DNA from: Shinella sp. SUS2
Lineage (GTDB): Bacteria > Pseudomonadota > Alphaproteobacteria > Rhizobiales > Rhizobiaceae
DNA length: 64,000 bases
Direction of reading: 5' to 3'
NCBI RefSeq assembly: GCF_001262505.1
Contig: NZ_KQ410727.1
Span: forward strand, 248,001-312,000
This document shows positions 31,815-40,394 of this stretch, in pieces (position 1 is the first letter of the stretch; each line of letters starts with the position of its first letter). A model generated the notes under the pieces. That model was given only the letters and a program-made list of their open reading frames with translations. It did no database searches and had not been told where the DNA came from. Made by a program: the position numbers and the translations under genes.

Positions 31815-34124
31815 ATGAAGGATAAGGGTCAAAACACACTGCCGGCTGATGTCTACCTGTCGTTCGTCAGCTCGCTGTACGGGAACCGCCAGACCCTTTT
31901 CGTGGGCATGATTTCGCATGTCATCACGTTCTCCTTCGTTTACGCCAAGACCGCCGACCCCTTTTTCCTGATCTGGAGCGGGCTGGTTATCGCCATCTGG
32001 TCGCTGCGTGCCGTCGGCATGCGCCATTTCGACCGGGTGGACCACGCAGCGCTCGACATGGACGGCATCCGCTACTGGGAGAACTGGTACAATCTCGGTG
32101 CCGTCGGTACGACGCTGGCGCTCGGTACGTCCTGCGGGTACAGCCTGCTCTTCAGCCGCGACAGCTTTGCCGAGCTTGCCACGATCGCGGTGACACTTGC
32201 CACCATGGTCTCCGTCGTCGGGCGCAACTGCGGTTCGAAACGCGCCGTTGATTACATGACTTTTTCCGCATGTTTTCCGATGGTCGTGGGCTTCCTGGGG
32301 CTTCAGGATTTCTACCATGCCGTGCTCGCGGTGCTCATCCTGCCTTTCGTGATGACGACGCGCATGATGGCGAACGGCGTGCGCGAGTTTCTCTACAAGA
32401 ACGTGCTAGCGACGCGCGAGGTCTCCATCATCGCCGACCGGTTTGACACGGCGCTGAACAACATGCCGCACGGCCTGTTCATGCTGGACGCCGACCACCG
32501 TATCCTCGTCGCAAACCGCCGGGCTTGCGAGCTTCTGCATCTTGGCAACCAGGAGCGGCTGAAAGACTGCCATCTCGACGTCGTCCTCAGGTTCGGCGTG
32601 CGCAACACCTTCCTCAACACCGAGCAGAGCAGGGTGATCCTGCGCCAGCTCGACGAGCTGTTGAAGGGAGAGCGTTCCCGCGCGCTGGTGCAGGTCACGG
32701 ACGGGCTCTATCTGGAGTTCACCGCCTCGCCGCGTGAAAACGGTGGCGCCGTGCTTATTTTCGAGGATGTGACGGCACGCGTTCGGGCGGAAAAGAAGAT
32801 CCTGCACATGGTGCGCTACGACAGTCTCACGGGCCTGCCGAACCGCGCCTACTTCACCGATCTCGTGCAGGAGGCGCTGGGCGAGCGCAAGAAGGCCGGT
32901 ACGGTCGGCTTCATGGTGCTCGATGTCGACGACTTCAAACATGTCAACGACATGAAGGGGCACGTTACCGGCGACCGGCTGCTGTGCGCCATTGCCGAGC
33001 GGCTGCGCAAGCTTGCCGGCGACAAGGTGCTCGCCGGTCATCTGATGGGTGACGAATTCATCCTCTTCTTCCCCAACGAGACCAACCGCCGCGATCTCGA
33101 AGCGCGCATGCGCCGGTTCCACGAGCAGCTGCGCGGTACCTACGAATTTGACGGCATGACCTTCCTCGTCTCCTTCAGCGCCGGTGCCGTTATGGTTTCG
33201 AGCGACGATTTCCGGCTGGAGGAAATGCAGATCCGCGCCGACCTCGCGCTCTTCGAGACGAAGTCGCGCGCCAAGGGCAGCGTCACCGTCTTCGAGCAGG
33301 AGATGGACGCACGCTACATGGATCGCCAGAAGCTCAAGGACGATCTGCGCGAGGCACTTGCCAGCAACACGCTGTCCGTCGCCTATCAGCCGATGTTCGT
33401 GCCCGACGGCACGCGCATCGAATGCTGCGAGGCGCTGTCGCGCTGGACGCATACGGAGCGTGGTCCGGTGCCGCCGAACGTCTTCATCCAGCTTGCCGAA
33501 GAGATGGGCATCGTCTCCGAGATCACGCGCTTCATGATCATGCGTGCCTGCGCCGATTGCGCGGGCTGGCCGGCGCATATGGGTGTCTCGGTGAACCTCT
33601 CGGTGCAGGACCTGCGCGGCACCGGCATCATCGACCTCGTTGCCGAAGCGCTGGAAGTGGCGGGGCTCGCGCCGCACCGGCTGCACCTGGAGGTCACCGA
33701 AAGCTGCCTCATGGAAGAGCCGGTCAAGGTGCAGGCCATCCTGCAGGAGCTGCGTGCCCGCGGCATCACCATCGCCATCGACGATTTCGGCACCGGCTAT
33801 TCCAGCCTCAGCTATCTCGACCAGCTGCCGCTCGATGTCATCAAGATCGACCGGTCCTTCGTGCGCAACATCGGCGAGGACCCGCGCCGCTTCAAGCTCC
33901 TGCGCGGCACGGTCAACCTTTCCCGCGAACTCGGCCTGCGTATCGTCGTCGAGGGCGTGGAAACGCGCGAGCAGCTTGCGCTTATCAACAAGTACGAGTG
34001 TGCCGATCTCGTGCAGGGTTATGTCTTCGCAGCGCCCATGTCGCCTGACGCACTGCGTGATCTCTACGAGACTCTCGCCCGCAAATCCGGCGAATCCCGC
34101 CGCCGCGGCCGCCGCGTCGCCTGA
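31815..34124 (+). CDS. Membrane EAL protein with degenerate GGDEF domain, probable c-di-GMP phosphodiesterase
   Basis: A 769-residue protein. Residues about 20-190 contain five or six hydrophobic helices forming a MASE-like membrane sensor. A PAS-like segment follows (about 205-320, NMPHGLFMLDADHRILVANRRA). The GGDEF domain reads HLMGDEF at 411-415, with methionine replacing the first glycine, so cyclase activity is doubtful and it may only bind GTP. The EAL domain is complete: CCEALSRW (EAL 539-541), LEVTES, IDDFGTGYSSLSYL, KIDRSFV and EGVET. A basic tail RRRGRRVA ends it. The ATG at 31815 has GGGAG 11 bases upstream. The downstream FeeM-like gene is 184 bases away. Confidence 0.9.
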   Translation: MKDKGQNTLPADVYLSFVSSLYGNRQTLFVGMISHVITFSFVYAKTADPFFLIWSGLVIAIWSLRAVGMRHFDRVDHAALDMDGIRYWENWYNLGAVGTTLALGTSCGYSLLFSRDSFAELATIAVTLATMVSVVGRNCGSKRAVDYMTFSACFPMVVGFLGLQDFYHAVLAVLILPFVMTTRMMANGVREFLYKNVLATREVSIIADRFDTALNNMPHGLFMLDADHRILVANRRACELLHLGNQERLKDCHLDVVLRFGVRNTFLNTEQSRVILRQLDELLKGERSRALVQVTDGLYLEFTASPRENGGAVLIFEDVTARVRAEKKILHMVRYDSLTGLPNRAYFTDLVQEALGERKKAGTVGFMVLDVDDFKHVNDMKGHVTGDRLLCAIAERLRKLAGDKVLAGHLMGDEFILFFPNETNRRDLEARMRRFHEQLRGTYEFDGMTFLVSFSAGAVMVSSDDFRLEEMQIRADLALFETKSRAKGSVTVFEQEMDARYMDRQKLKDDLREALASNTLSVAYQPMFVPDGTRIECCEALSRWTHTERGPVPPNVFIQLAEEMGIVSEITRFMIMRACADCAGWPAHMGVSVNLSVQDLRGTGIIDLVAEALEVAGLAPHRLHLEVTESCLMEEPVKVQAILQELRARGITIAIDDFGTGYSSLSYLDQLPLDVIKIDRSFVRNIGEDPRRFKLLRGTVNLSRELGLRIVVEGVETREQLALINKYECADLVQGYVFAAPMSPDALRDLYETLARKSGESRRRGRRVA

Positions 34125-34192
34125 TCCTTCCTGTCTTCTTCCTCCGTGACGTATGAATTCGATACGGCGTATCAGTGTCTTCAAAATTAGCG

Positions 34193-34207
34193 TTAACCAT
34201 TTATTAA
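34193..34207 (+). promoter_or_regulatory. CtrA-type binding box before the FeeM-like gene
   Basis: TTAACCATTTATTAA fits the CtrA consensus TTAA-N7-TTAA exactly, and its left half TTAACCAT is the preferred half-site. It lies 102 bases before the chosen ATG in a locally AT-rich promoter region. Confidence 0.5.
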
Positions 34208-34308
34208 GGTTAATGAATGGTATTTTACACAAATTGTCTTATATCGACGATTGTAATGGTGGCAGCGCGGTGGCTGCCGGTGCTCTTGCAATCGAGGATA
34301 CGGGGACA

Positions 34309-35082
34309 ATGGCCAGCGTAGAGACGGCGACCAACCGCTTTTCGGACAAGCTTCTGGGGCTGCTCGACAGGATCGAGTACCGCCGCGTCGAGACGGGCGA
34401 GGACATGGAAGACGTCGCCCGCATCCGCTACAAGGCTTATAAGGCGGGCGCCGTCATGCATCTCGACGAGCAGGCGGTCCTGATCGACGAGGTCGATTTC
34501 GATAGCCATGCCTATGTCTTCGGCATCTATTACGAGGAGCGGCTGATCTCGACGGTGCGCCTGCACCACGTCACGCCGGAGCACCGCGTCACTTCGTCGG
34601 GAAAGGTTTTTCCGGATGAAATCAATGCCTTCCTCGATGCCGGCATGTCGCTGATCGACCCGGTTCGTCTGGCCGCCGACCCGGAAATCTGGAGCGAGAT
34701 GCCGGCAATCCCGTATCTGACGTTGCGTATCGCCACCATGGCGACGGATTACTTCCAGACGGACCGTTGCGTGCAGATGGTCAAGCCTGCGCATTCGGCC
34801 TTCTACAAGCGCGTCTTCGATGCCGATTTCGTGGCTTCGCCGAAGAGCAACCACGGCAAGTTCATTATCGACCTGATGCTGCTGGCGACCAACGTCAAGG
34901 AGACGTTGCCCTCGCTCTACCAGCGCTTCCCGTTCTTCAAATCCGAACCCTATGAGCGCCGTATGATGTTTGCCCGGGGCGACGGCCTGCCGTTCAGCCC
35001 TTTGACCGTGCGTCCGACCGCGCGCCGCGCGCATTTCGGCGGCGAGCGCATCCAGCTTTCCGGAAATGCCTTTGCCGGATAA
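34309..35082 (+). CDS. FeeM-like N-acyl amino acid synthase / GNAT-LuxI-fold acyltransferase
   Basis: A 257-residue soluble protein. Its core (EDMEDVARIRYKAYKAGAV, FGIYYEERLISTVRLHHV, the acidic and aromatic strand PAIPYLTLRIATMATDYF) matches the FeeM-type acyl transferases related to LuxI autoinducer synthases. These attach long acyl chains from acyl-carrier protein to amino acids or similar amines. The substrate cannot be read. I choose the ATG at 34309 (MASVETATN), preceded by GAGGATACGGGG. An upstream ATG at 34216 lies in AT-rich promoter-like DNA. The CtrA box and the c-di-GMP gene before it suggest cell-cycle or surface-lifestyle control. A terminator follows. Confidence 0.75.
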   Translation: MASVETATNRFSDKLLGLLDRIEYRRVETGEDMEDVARIRYKAYKAGAVMHLDEQAVLIDEVDFDSHAYVFGIYYEERLISTVRLHHVTPEHRVTSSGKVFPDEINAFLDAGMSLIDPVRLAADPEIWSEMPAIPYLTLRIATMATDYFQTDRCVQMVKPAHSAFYKRVFDADFVASPKSNHGKFIIDLMLLATNVKETLPSLYQRFPFFKSEPYERRMMFARGDGLPFSPLTVRPTARRAHFGGERIQLSGNAFAG

Positions 35083-35109
35083 GCGCTCCGCGTTCTGATG
35101 TCGCATGAT

Positions 35110-35135
35110 GGGCCGGTTTCTTGCGAAACCGGCCC
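35110..35135 (+). terminator. Intrinsic terminator after the FeeM-like gene
   Basis: GGGCCGGTTTC (35110-35120) and GAAACCGGCCC (35125-35135) form a perfect 11-bp stem with loop TTGC, followed by GTTCTGTTT. Confidence 0.7.
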
Positions 35136-35313
35136 GTTCTGTTTCGGAAACGAGAAAGGTCGAAACGCTCTGCCTGCCTTGCCGTTGCGCTTTGCCGATC
35201 CATTGTGTATGGCCAGAAAGACGCGTGTCTTCACGCTTGAGGGAATCTGTTTTCGGTGCCTGTCAGCGAGGCTTTTCCGCTGACGGGTGCGGGTGCTTAG
35301 GAGAAGGTAGACT

Positions 35314-35538
35314 ATGGCTGAACATCATTCCGGACCGGTCGAGACGGGCGCTGCGATGGATTACCCGGAGCATGAGAAGACCTACGACCTCTTCATCGCC
35401 GGCGCCAAATACGGCACGCTGTTCTGCGTCGCACTGCTGATCGCCATGGCGGCCGGCTTCTTCACCAGCGCCGGTTTCTTCAGCGCGCTGCTGCTGCTCA
35501 TCATTCTCAACGTCGTCGGCTACTTCCTGCTGCGTTGA
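35314..35538 (+). CDS. aa3-type cytochrome c oxidase subunit IV
   Basis: A 74-residue small membrane protein. A soluble N-terminus containing DYPEHEKTYDLFIAGAKYG, the conserved family motif, precedes two closely packed hydrophobic stretches (about 32-50 and 53-73). Subunit IV of this class is a small accessory chain of alphaproteobacterial aa3 oxidases. As in many rhizobia it is encoded beside the transhydrogenase genes, not with the other oxidase genes. GGAGAAGG 7 bases upstream supports the ATG. A 9-bp hairpin separates it from pntA. Confidence 0.88.
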   Translation: MAEHHSGPVETGAAMDYPEHEKTYDLFIAGAKYGTLFCVALLIAMAAGFFTSAGFFSALLLLIILNVVGYFLLR

Positions 35539-35566
35539 CCTAAACAACCGCATCTGCGGATTTTCA

Positions 35567-35589
35567 CACGGCGCCATTCCGGCGCCGTG
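35567..35589 (+). terminator. Hairpin between oxidase subunit IV gene and pntA
   Basis: CACGGCGCC (35567-35575) and GGCGCCGTG (35581-35589) form a perfect 9-bp stem with a 5-base loop, followed by ATTTAAC. It may terminate the upstream transcript or attenuate read-through into pntA, 37 bases away. Confidence 0.55.
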
Positions 35590-35625
35590 ATTTAACACGG
35601 CCAGTCTCGGGGGGAGGACCACGGT

Positions 35626-36780
35626 TTGAGTCAGTGTGTTTTTGTAGCACGGGAAAGTGATCCGGCGGAGGGCCGCGTCGCGGGCTCCGTTGAAACAGTC
35701 AAGAAAATGAAAAGCCTGGGGCTCGACGTGCTGGTGGAAACCGGTGCCGGCCTTGCCTCCCGCATCCTGGATGCGGATTACGAAGCTGTCGGCGCACGCA
35801 TCGTCGGGGCCGAAGAGGCAAGGGCAGCGGACGTCGTCCTGAAAGTCCGGCGGCCGACCTCGGCCGAAATCGCCGCCTACAAGGCCGGCGCCATCGTCAT
35901 TGCCACGATGGATCCCTACGGCAACGAAGCCGCCATCGCCGAGATGGCCAGTGCCGGTCTCACCACCTTCGCCATGGAACTGATGCCGCGCATCACACGC
36001 GCCCAGTCGATGGACATCCTGTCCTCGCAGGCGAACCTTGCCGGCTATCAGGCCGTCATCGACGCCGCCCATGAATACGACCGCGCCATGCCGATGATGA
36101 TGACCGCTGCCGGTACGGTTCCGGCCGCGAAAGTCTTCGTCATGGGCGCCGGTGTTGCCGGCCTTCAGGCTATCGCGACCGCGCGCCGCCTCGGTGCCGC
36201 CGTCTCCGCGACGGATGTGCGCCCGGCCGCAAAGGAGCAGGTCGCTTCGCTTGGTGCCAAGTTCATCGCCGTCGAGGACGACGAGTTCAAGGCCGCCGAA
36301 ACCGCCGGCGGCTATGCGAAAGAGATGTCCAAGGAGTATCAGGCGAAACAGGCCGCGCTCGTCGCCGACCATATCGCCAAGCAGGACATCATCATCACGA
36401 CGGCGCTCATTCCCGGCCGTCCTGCCCCCCGGCTTGTGACGCGCCAGATGCTGGCGGCCATGCGCACGGGGTCCGTTGTCGTCGATCTCGCGGTCGAGCG
36501 GGGTGGCAACATCGAGGGCGCTGAGGCAGGCCGCGTTGCCGAGGTCGAAGGCGTCAAGGTCATCGGCTATCTCAATGTGCCCGGCCGTATCGCGGCCTCC
36601 GCTTCGGCGCTCTACGCCAAGAACCTTCTCACCTTCCTGGAGACCATGGTCGACAAGGAAACGAAGTCGGTTTCGGTCAATGTCGAGGACGAGTTGGTCA
36701 AGGCGACGATGCTGACGAAGGACGGTGCCGTGGTGCACCCGAATTTTGGCGGTAGCGTTCAGCAAGGGGAGGGCAAGTGA
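35626..36780 (+). CDS. pntA: NAD(P) transhydrogenase subunit alpha, part 1 (NAD-binding domain I)
   Basis: A 384-residue protein, domain I of the proton-pumping transhydrogenase. The alanine-dehydrogenase-like fold is clear: [38 protein letters not shown], and the NAD-binding [20 protein letters not shown], with the RQD-type loop near QSMDIL. The cytoplasmic protein passes hydride from NADH to NADP bound on PntB. The start is TTG at 35626, because GGGAGG lies about 10 bases upstream and no in-frame ATG or GTG precedes the conserved start. The stop overlaps the ATG of the next gene. Confidence 0.92.
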   Translation: MSQCVFVARESDPAEGRVAGSVETVKKMKSLGLDVLVETGAGLASRILDADYEAVGARIVGAEEARAADVVLKVRRPTSAEIAAYKAGAIVIATMDPYGNEAAIAEMASAGLTTFAMELMPRITRAQSMDILSSQANLAGYQAVIDAAHEYDRAMPMMMTAAGTVPAAKVFVMGAGVAGLQAIATARRLGAAVSATDVRPAAKEQVASLGAKFIAVEDDEFKAAETAGGYAKEMSKEYQAKQAALVADHIAKQDIIITTALIPGRPAPRLVTRQMLAAMRTGSVVVDLAVERGGNIEGAEAGRVAEVEGVKVIGYLNVPGRIAASASALYAKNLLTFLETMVDKETKSVSVNVEDELVKATMLTKDGAVVHPNFGGSVQQGEGK

Positions 36781-37190
36781 TGGCGAACGAACTTCTCGAC
36801 AAGGCGATCACCGATCTGGAACGTGCGGTGGAAGCTGTCCGCGCCGCTTCCGAATATGTGCCGGATGCGGCCGCTGCGGCGGCGCACGGCGTTTCCGGCG
36901 GGGCGATCGATCCTTTCGTCTTCCGTCTGGCGATCTTCGTGCTGTCGATTTTCGTCGGCTACTATGTTGTCTGGTCGGTGACACCCGCGCTGCACACGCC
37001 GCTGATGGCCGTCACCAACGCCATCTCCTCGGTCATCGTCGTCGGCGCTTTGCTCGCCGTCGGTATCTCGCTCTCGGGTGTGGCGACCGGCTTCGGCTTC
37101 GTCGCGCTCATCCTCGCCTCCGTCAACATCTTTGGCGGCTTCCTCGTCACCCAGCGCATGCTGGCGATGTACAAGAAAAAAGAGAAGTGA
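36780..37190 (+). CDS. pntAB: NAD(P) transhydrogenase subunit alpha, part 2 (membrane)
   Basis: A 136-residue protein: a soluble N-terminal arm (about 1-45) and three transmembrane helices ([39 protein letters not shown] and a third ending [14 protein letters not shown]). This is the membrane part of PntA, encoded separately as in other alphaproteobacteria. It shares one base with the pntA stop (TGATG) and ends 10 bases before pntB, so the three genes are one operon. GGAGGG supports the ATG at 36780. Confidence 0.92.
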   Translation: MANELLDKAITDLERAVEAVRAASEYVPDAAAAAAHGVSGGAIDPFVFRLAIFVLSIFVGYYVVWSVTPALHTPLMAVTNAISSVIVVGALLAVGISLSGVATGFGFVALILASVNIFGGFLVTQRMLAMYKKKEK

Positions 37191-37200
37191 GGGCGGCCCG

Positions 37201-38601
37201 ATGAACGCAAACTTCGCAGCCTTCCTCTACCTCGTTTCCGGGGTGCTCTTCATCATGGCCTTGCGCGGCCTGTCGCATCCGACGACCAGCCGCCGCGGCA
37301 ACATGCTCGGCATGATCGGCATGGGCATCGCCATCGGCACGACGCTGCTGCTCGCGACGCCGTCCTTCGGTGGCCTCGTGCTCATCGTGCTCGGCCTTGC
37401 CATCGGCGGCGGTGCCGGCGCCTATATCGCGCGCTCGATCCCGATGACCTCGATGCCGCAGCTCGTGGCGGGCTTCCACTCGCTCGTCGGCCTTGCCGCC
37501 GTGCTGGTCGCTGCCGCCGCGCTCTACTCGCCGGTGTCCTTCGGCCTCGGCCAGGTCGGCGAGATCCACGGCCAGGCGCTCATCGAAATGGCGCTGGGTG
37601 CCGCCATCGGCGCGATCACCTTCACCGGCTCGATCATCGCCTTCCTGAAGCTCGACGGGCGCATGTCCGGCAAGCCGATCATGCTGCCCTACCGGCATGT
37701 CATCAACATCGTGCTGCTCGCGGCGATCGTCTTCTTCATCGTCGGCCTGACCCTGTCGGAAAGCCATTTCGATTTCTGGCTGATCGTCATTCTGGCGCTG
37801 GCGCTCGGCGTGCTGCTCATCGTGCCGATCGGCGGCGCCGACATGCCCGTCGTTGTCTCGATGCTCAACTCCTATTCGGGTTGGGCTGCGGCCGGCATCG
37901 GCTTCACGCTCGGCAACCTCGCGCTGATCATCACCGGCGCGCTGGTCGGCTCCTCGGGTGCGATCCTGTCCTACATCATGTGCAAGGGTATGAACCGCTC
38001 GTTCATCTCTGTCATCCTTGGCGGCTTCGGCGGCGACAGCGGCGCGGCAGCGGCGGATGACGGTGTGCAGCGCACGGTCAAGCAGGGTTCTGCCGACGAC
38101 GCGGCCTTCCTGATGGCGAACGCCTCCAAGGTTATCATCGTGCCGGGCTACGGCATGGCGGTGGCGCAGGCGCAGCATGCGGTACGGGAACTCGCCGACG
38201 CGCTGAAGAAGAACGGCGTCGAGGTGAAGTACGCGATCCACCCCGTGGCGGGCCGCATGCCCGGCCACATGAACGTGTTGCTTGCTGAGGCGAACGTGCC
38301 CTATGACGAAGTGTTCGAGCTCGAGGATATCAACTCCGAGTTCGCCCAGGCGGATGTCGCCTATGTCATCGGCGCCAACGACGTGACGAACCCGGCGGCG
38401 CGCGACGACAAGTCCTCGCCGATCTACGGCATGCCGATCCTCGACGTCGACAAGGCGAAGACCTGCCTCTTCGTCAAGCGCTCGCTTGGCTCGGGCTATG
38501 CCGGCATCGACAACACGCTGTTCTACAAGGACGGCACGATGATGCTGCTCGGCGATGCCAAGAAGATGACCGACGATATCGTCAAGGCGATGAACCACTA
38601 A
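37201..38601 (+). CDS. pntB: NAD(P) transhydrogenase subunit beta
   Basis: A 466-residue protein. The N-terminal half has about eight or nine transmembrane helices with SMPQLVAGFHSLVGLAAVL, which carries the proton-channel histidine. The C-terminal domain III binds NADP: VIIVPGYGMAVAQAQHAV, HPVAGRMPGHMNVLLAEA and VIGANDVTNPAAR. The complex uses the proton gradient to make NADPH from NADH. Its length matches the family. An intrinsic terminator 18 bases after the stop ends the operon. Confidence 0.94.
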   Translation: MNANFAAFLYLVSGVLFIMALRGLSHPTTSRRGNMLGMIGMGIAIGTTLLLATPSFGGLVLIVLGLAIGGGAGAYIARSIPMTSMPQLVAGFHSLVGLAAVLVAAAALYSPVSFGLGQVGEIHGQALIEMALGAAIGAITFTGSIIAFLKLDGRMSGKPIMLPYRHVINIVLLAAIVFFIVGLTLSESHFDFWLIVILALALGVLLIVPIGGADMPVVVSMLNSYSGWAAAGIGFTLGNLALIITGALVGSSGAILSYIMCKGMNRSFISVILGGFGGDSGAAAADDGVQRTVKQGSADDAAFLMANASKVIIVPGYGMAVAQAQHAVRELADALKKNGVEVKYAIHPVAGRMPGHMNVLLAEANVPYDEVFELEDINSEFAQADVAYVIGANDVTNPAARDDKSSPIYGMPILDVDKAKTCLFVKRSLGSGYAGIDNTLFYKDGTMMLLGDAKKMTDDIVKAMNH

Positions 38602-38619
38602 GAGGGTTTCAACCGAGAC

Positions 38620-38653
38620 AAAAAAGCCCGCGAGATGATCGCGGGCTTTTTTT
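38620..38653 (+). terminator. Intrinsic terminator of the pnt operon
   Basis: GCCCGCGA (38626-38633) and TCGCGGGC (38639-38646) form a perfect stem with a 5-base loop, flanked by A6 upstream and T7 downstream. The A/T flanks make it bidirectional in principle. Confidence 0.9.
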
Positions 38654-38678
38654 GTTTCAGAATCTCCCGGAAGGAGAA

Positions 38679-38701
38679 CCCCGGGCTGGCCCGAGGATGA
38701 C
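38679..38701. repeat. Short dispersed palindrome-type repeat, copy 2
   Basis: CCCGGGCTGG followed by CCCGAGGATGAC (38690-38701) is the inverse-oriented counterpart of the sequence at 671-692. It lies between the pnt terminator and the TPR protein gene. Confidence 0.4.
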
Positions 38702-38719
38702 GAACGAGAGGTGCGTAGC

Positions 38720-39622
38720 TTAAGCGGGCTTTGCAGCCGAGGCGGCGCCTCTTGTGCGGGCAAGGCCGTCCTTGGCCGGCTTGTAGTTCGGGTCGAGCTT
38801 CAGGGCGTGCGAATAGGATTTTGCCGCGCGGGCCATGTCGCCGCGGCGCTCGTAGATCAGCGCCTGGTTTGCCCAGGATTCGGCAAGCTTGCCGTCGAGG
38901 TTGATCGCCGTGTTGAAGTCCTGGAACGCATTGTCGTCGTCGCCCTGCGCGGCATAGGAAATGCCGCGACCATTGTAGGGCTCGGCCGAGTTCGGCGAGA
39001 GCGAAATGGCCTTCGAGAAGTCCTCGATGGCCTTGTCGTGCTGGCGGCGGGCCTGGAAGATCAGGCCGCGATTGTGATAGGCGCGCGGATCGGTCGTATC
39101 GAGTTCGATCGCGCGGTTGAAGTCGCGGAAGGCCTCGTCGAGGCGGCCAGCCTGACGATAAAGATTGCCGCGACCGATATAGGCGACGTCGTAGTTCGGG
39201 CTGAGCTGCAGCGCAGTGTTGTAGTCGCTCGCCGCTTGCGCCTGATTGCCCTGGCTGCGCTCGACGAGCGCACGGTTGGCGTAGGCCTGGTAGAAGCGCG
39301 GATTGAGCTCGATCGCGCGGTTGAAGTCGTCGATCGCGCGGCGATACTGGCCGGCGCGGCCATAGGCGGAGCCGCGTACATTGTAGCCGGCCGGGTCCTG
39401 CGGGTTTGCGGCGATCACTGCCGAGAGCGAGGAGATGTTCTCTTCCGAGCCCTGGGCGCGCTCGACCTTCAGCACGTCCGTCGACGTAGCGGTCGACTGG
39501 CAGCCGGTCAGAAGGAGCGCGATGGACGTGGCGGCGACGGCGGCCATCAGGGGGCGGCGCAGGCGGGCAGCCGAGGGAGAGAAGCGGTCGGTCGGGAACC
39601 CGGTAGATGCAGCCATGTCCAA
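38720..39622 (-). CDS. TPR-repeat lipoprotein (NlpI-like)
   Basis: A 300-residue protein. Residues about 24-41 form a signal with the lipobox LLTGC (C41), so the mature protein should be lipid-anchored. From about residue 65 to 290 there are six tetratricopeptide repeats, for example PAGYNVRGSAYGRAGQYRRA, PRAYHNRGLIFQARRQHDKA and AESWANQALIYERRGDMARA, with similar spacing of 34 residues. Such proteins scaffold envelope complexes. A TTG at 39620-39622 has GAGGA 7-8 bases upstream and is preferred; an ATG two codons later is worse placed. Confidence 0.85.
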   Translation of the reverse strand: MDMAASTGFPTDRFSPSAARLRRPLMAAVAATSIALLLTGCQSTATSTDVLKVERAQGSEENISSLSAVIAANPQDPAGYNVRGSAYGRAGQYRRAIDDFNRAIELNPRFYQAYANRALVERSQGNQAQAASDYNTALQLSPNYDVAYIGRGNLYRQAGRLDEAFRDFNRAIELDTTDPRAYHNRGLIFQARRQHDKAIEDFSKAISLSPNSAEPYNGRGISYAAQGDDDNAFQDFNTAINLDGKLAESWANQALIYERRGDMARAAKSYSHALKLDPNYKPAKDGLARTRGAASAAKPA

Positions 39623-39770
39623 GTGCGAATCCTCAAAGTGGGCTTCTGTCGCGCCTCATGCGCGATGAAAACGCTACGCTTGAAAGCAATTCCGGCGACG
39701 GTGCGTAGCGATAGCGCCCGGAATTGCACGGGAAGTCTTTCACATCTGTGAAAAAACGTCCGGTCACGTC

Positions 39771-39803
39771 AAAAAAGGCGGCGGCGAAATGTTCGCCCCC
39801 GCC
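39771..39803 (-). terminator. Terminator of rpsU
   Basis: On the minus strand an interrupted 10-bp GC stem (39794-39803 with 39777-39786, one mismatch) with a 7-base loop is followed by T6 (A6 at 39771-39776). It lies 37 bases after the rpsU stop. Confidence 0.6.
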
Positions 39804-39839
39804 CGGTCTTGCATCCGAAAACGTCGAAAAGACGGCCGA

Positions 39840-40067
39840 TCAACGGGCGCCGGGACGACCGCCGATGAGGCCTTCGCGCTGGGCGCGCTTGCGAGCCAGC
39901 TTGCGAACGCGACGGACGGCTTCAGCCTTTTCACGCGCACGCTTCTGCGACGGCTTTTCGTAAAAGTCGCGCATCTTCATTTCACGGAAAATACCTTCGC
40001 GCTGCATCTTCTTCTTGAGAGCGCGGAGAGCCTGATCAACGTTGTTGTCGCGGACAAGTACCTGCAC
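39840..40067 (-). CDS. rpsU: 30S ribosomal protein S21
   Basis: A 75-residue basic protein matching S21: [20 protein letters not shown], then [21 protein letters not shown] and a C-terminal [16 protein letters not shown]21 contacts the 3' end of 16S rRNA near the anti-Shine-Dalgarno region and affects initiation. The start is GTG at 40065-40067, with AAGGAACGGG upstream; no ATG fits the family N-terminus. It diverges from the sarcosine oxidase operon across 327 bases. Confidence 0.92.
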   Translation of the reverse strand: MQVLVRDNNVDQALRALKKKMQREGIFREMKMRDFYEKPSQKRAREKAEAVRRVRKLARKRAQREGLIGGRPGAR

Positions 40068-40394
40068 GAGAATCCCGTTCCTTTGTTTGTTGTACGCCCA
40101 CCGAGCACGGGTCGCCGGGCAAATAGATTGCGTTCGCGCAGCCCACCAGGCTGGCAATTGGTGGGTCGGATACCAGATCGCAGCAGCGAAGTCCAGCCTG
40201 AAGCGCCGGGAAGCTGAGGATATTTGTGGGGTGCCGGTGGGAAAGCATGGCAAAGCTTCCGTGACGCTCATGTCGCATGTGGTACAAGGTGCGCCTGAAT
40301 GCGTCGCAAAGGATACGGCGTGGAGCGTCAGGATTTGCTTTCTTTCTGGGCAGGAAACAAGCCGGCCGGGCCGGCGCGATTTTGAGGACATGGG
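40068..40394. other. Non-coding region between rpsU and soxB
   Basis: 327 bases hold the divergent rpsU and sox promoters. I see an inverted repeat CCCACC (40142-40147) / GGTGGG (40160-40165) and no convincing gene. No strong -35/-10 pair stands out, and no riboswitch motif is recognised. Confidence 0.5.

Noticed and set aside
39738..39753. TTTCACATCTGTGAAA palindrome.
   Set aside because: It is short, lies between a terminator and a gene start, and no regulator with this motif is suggested by the surroundings.
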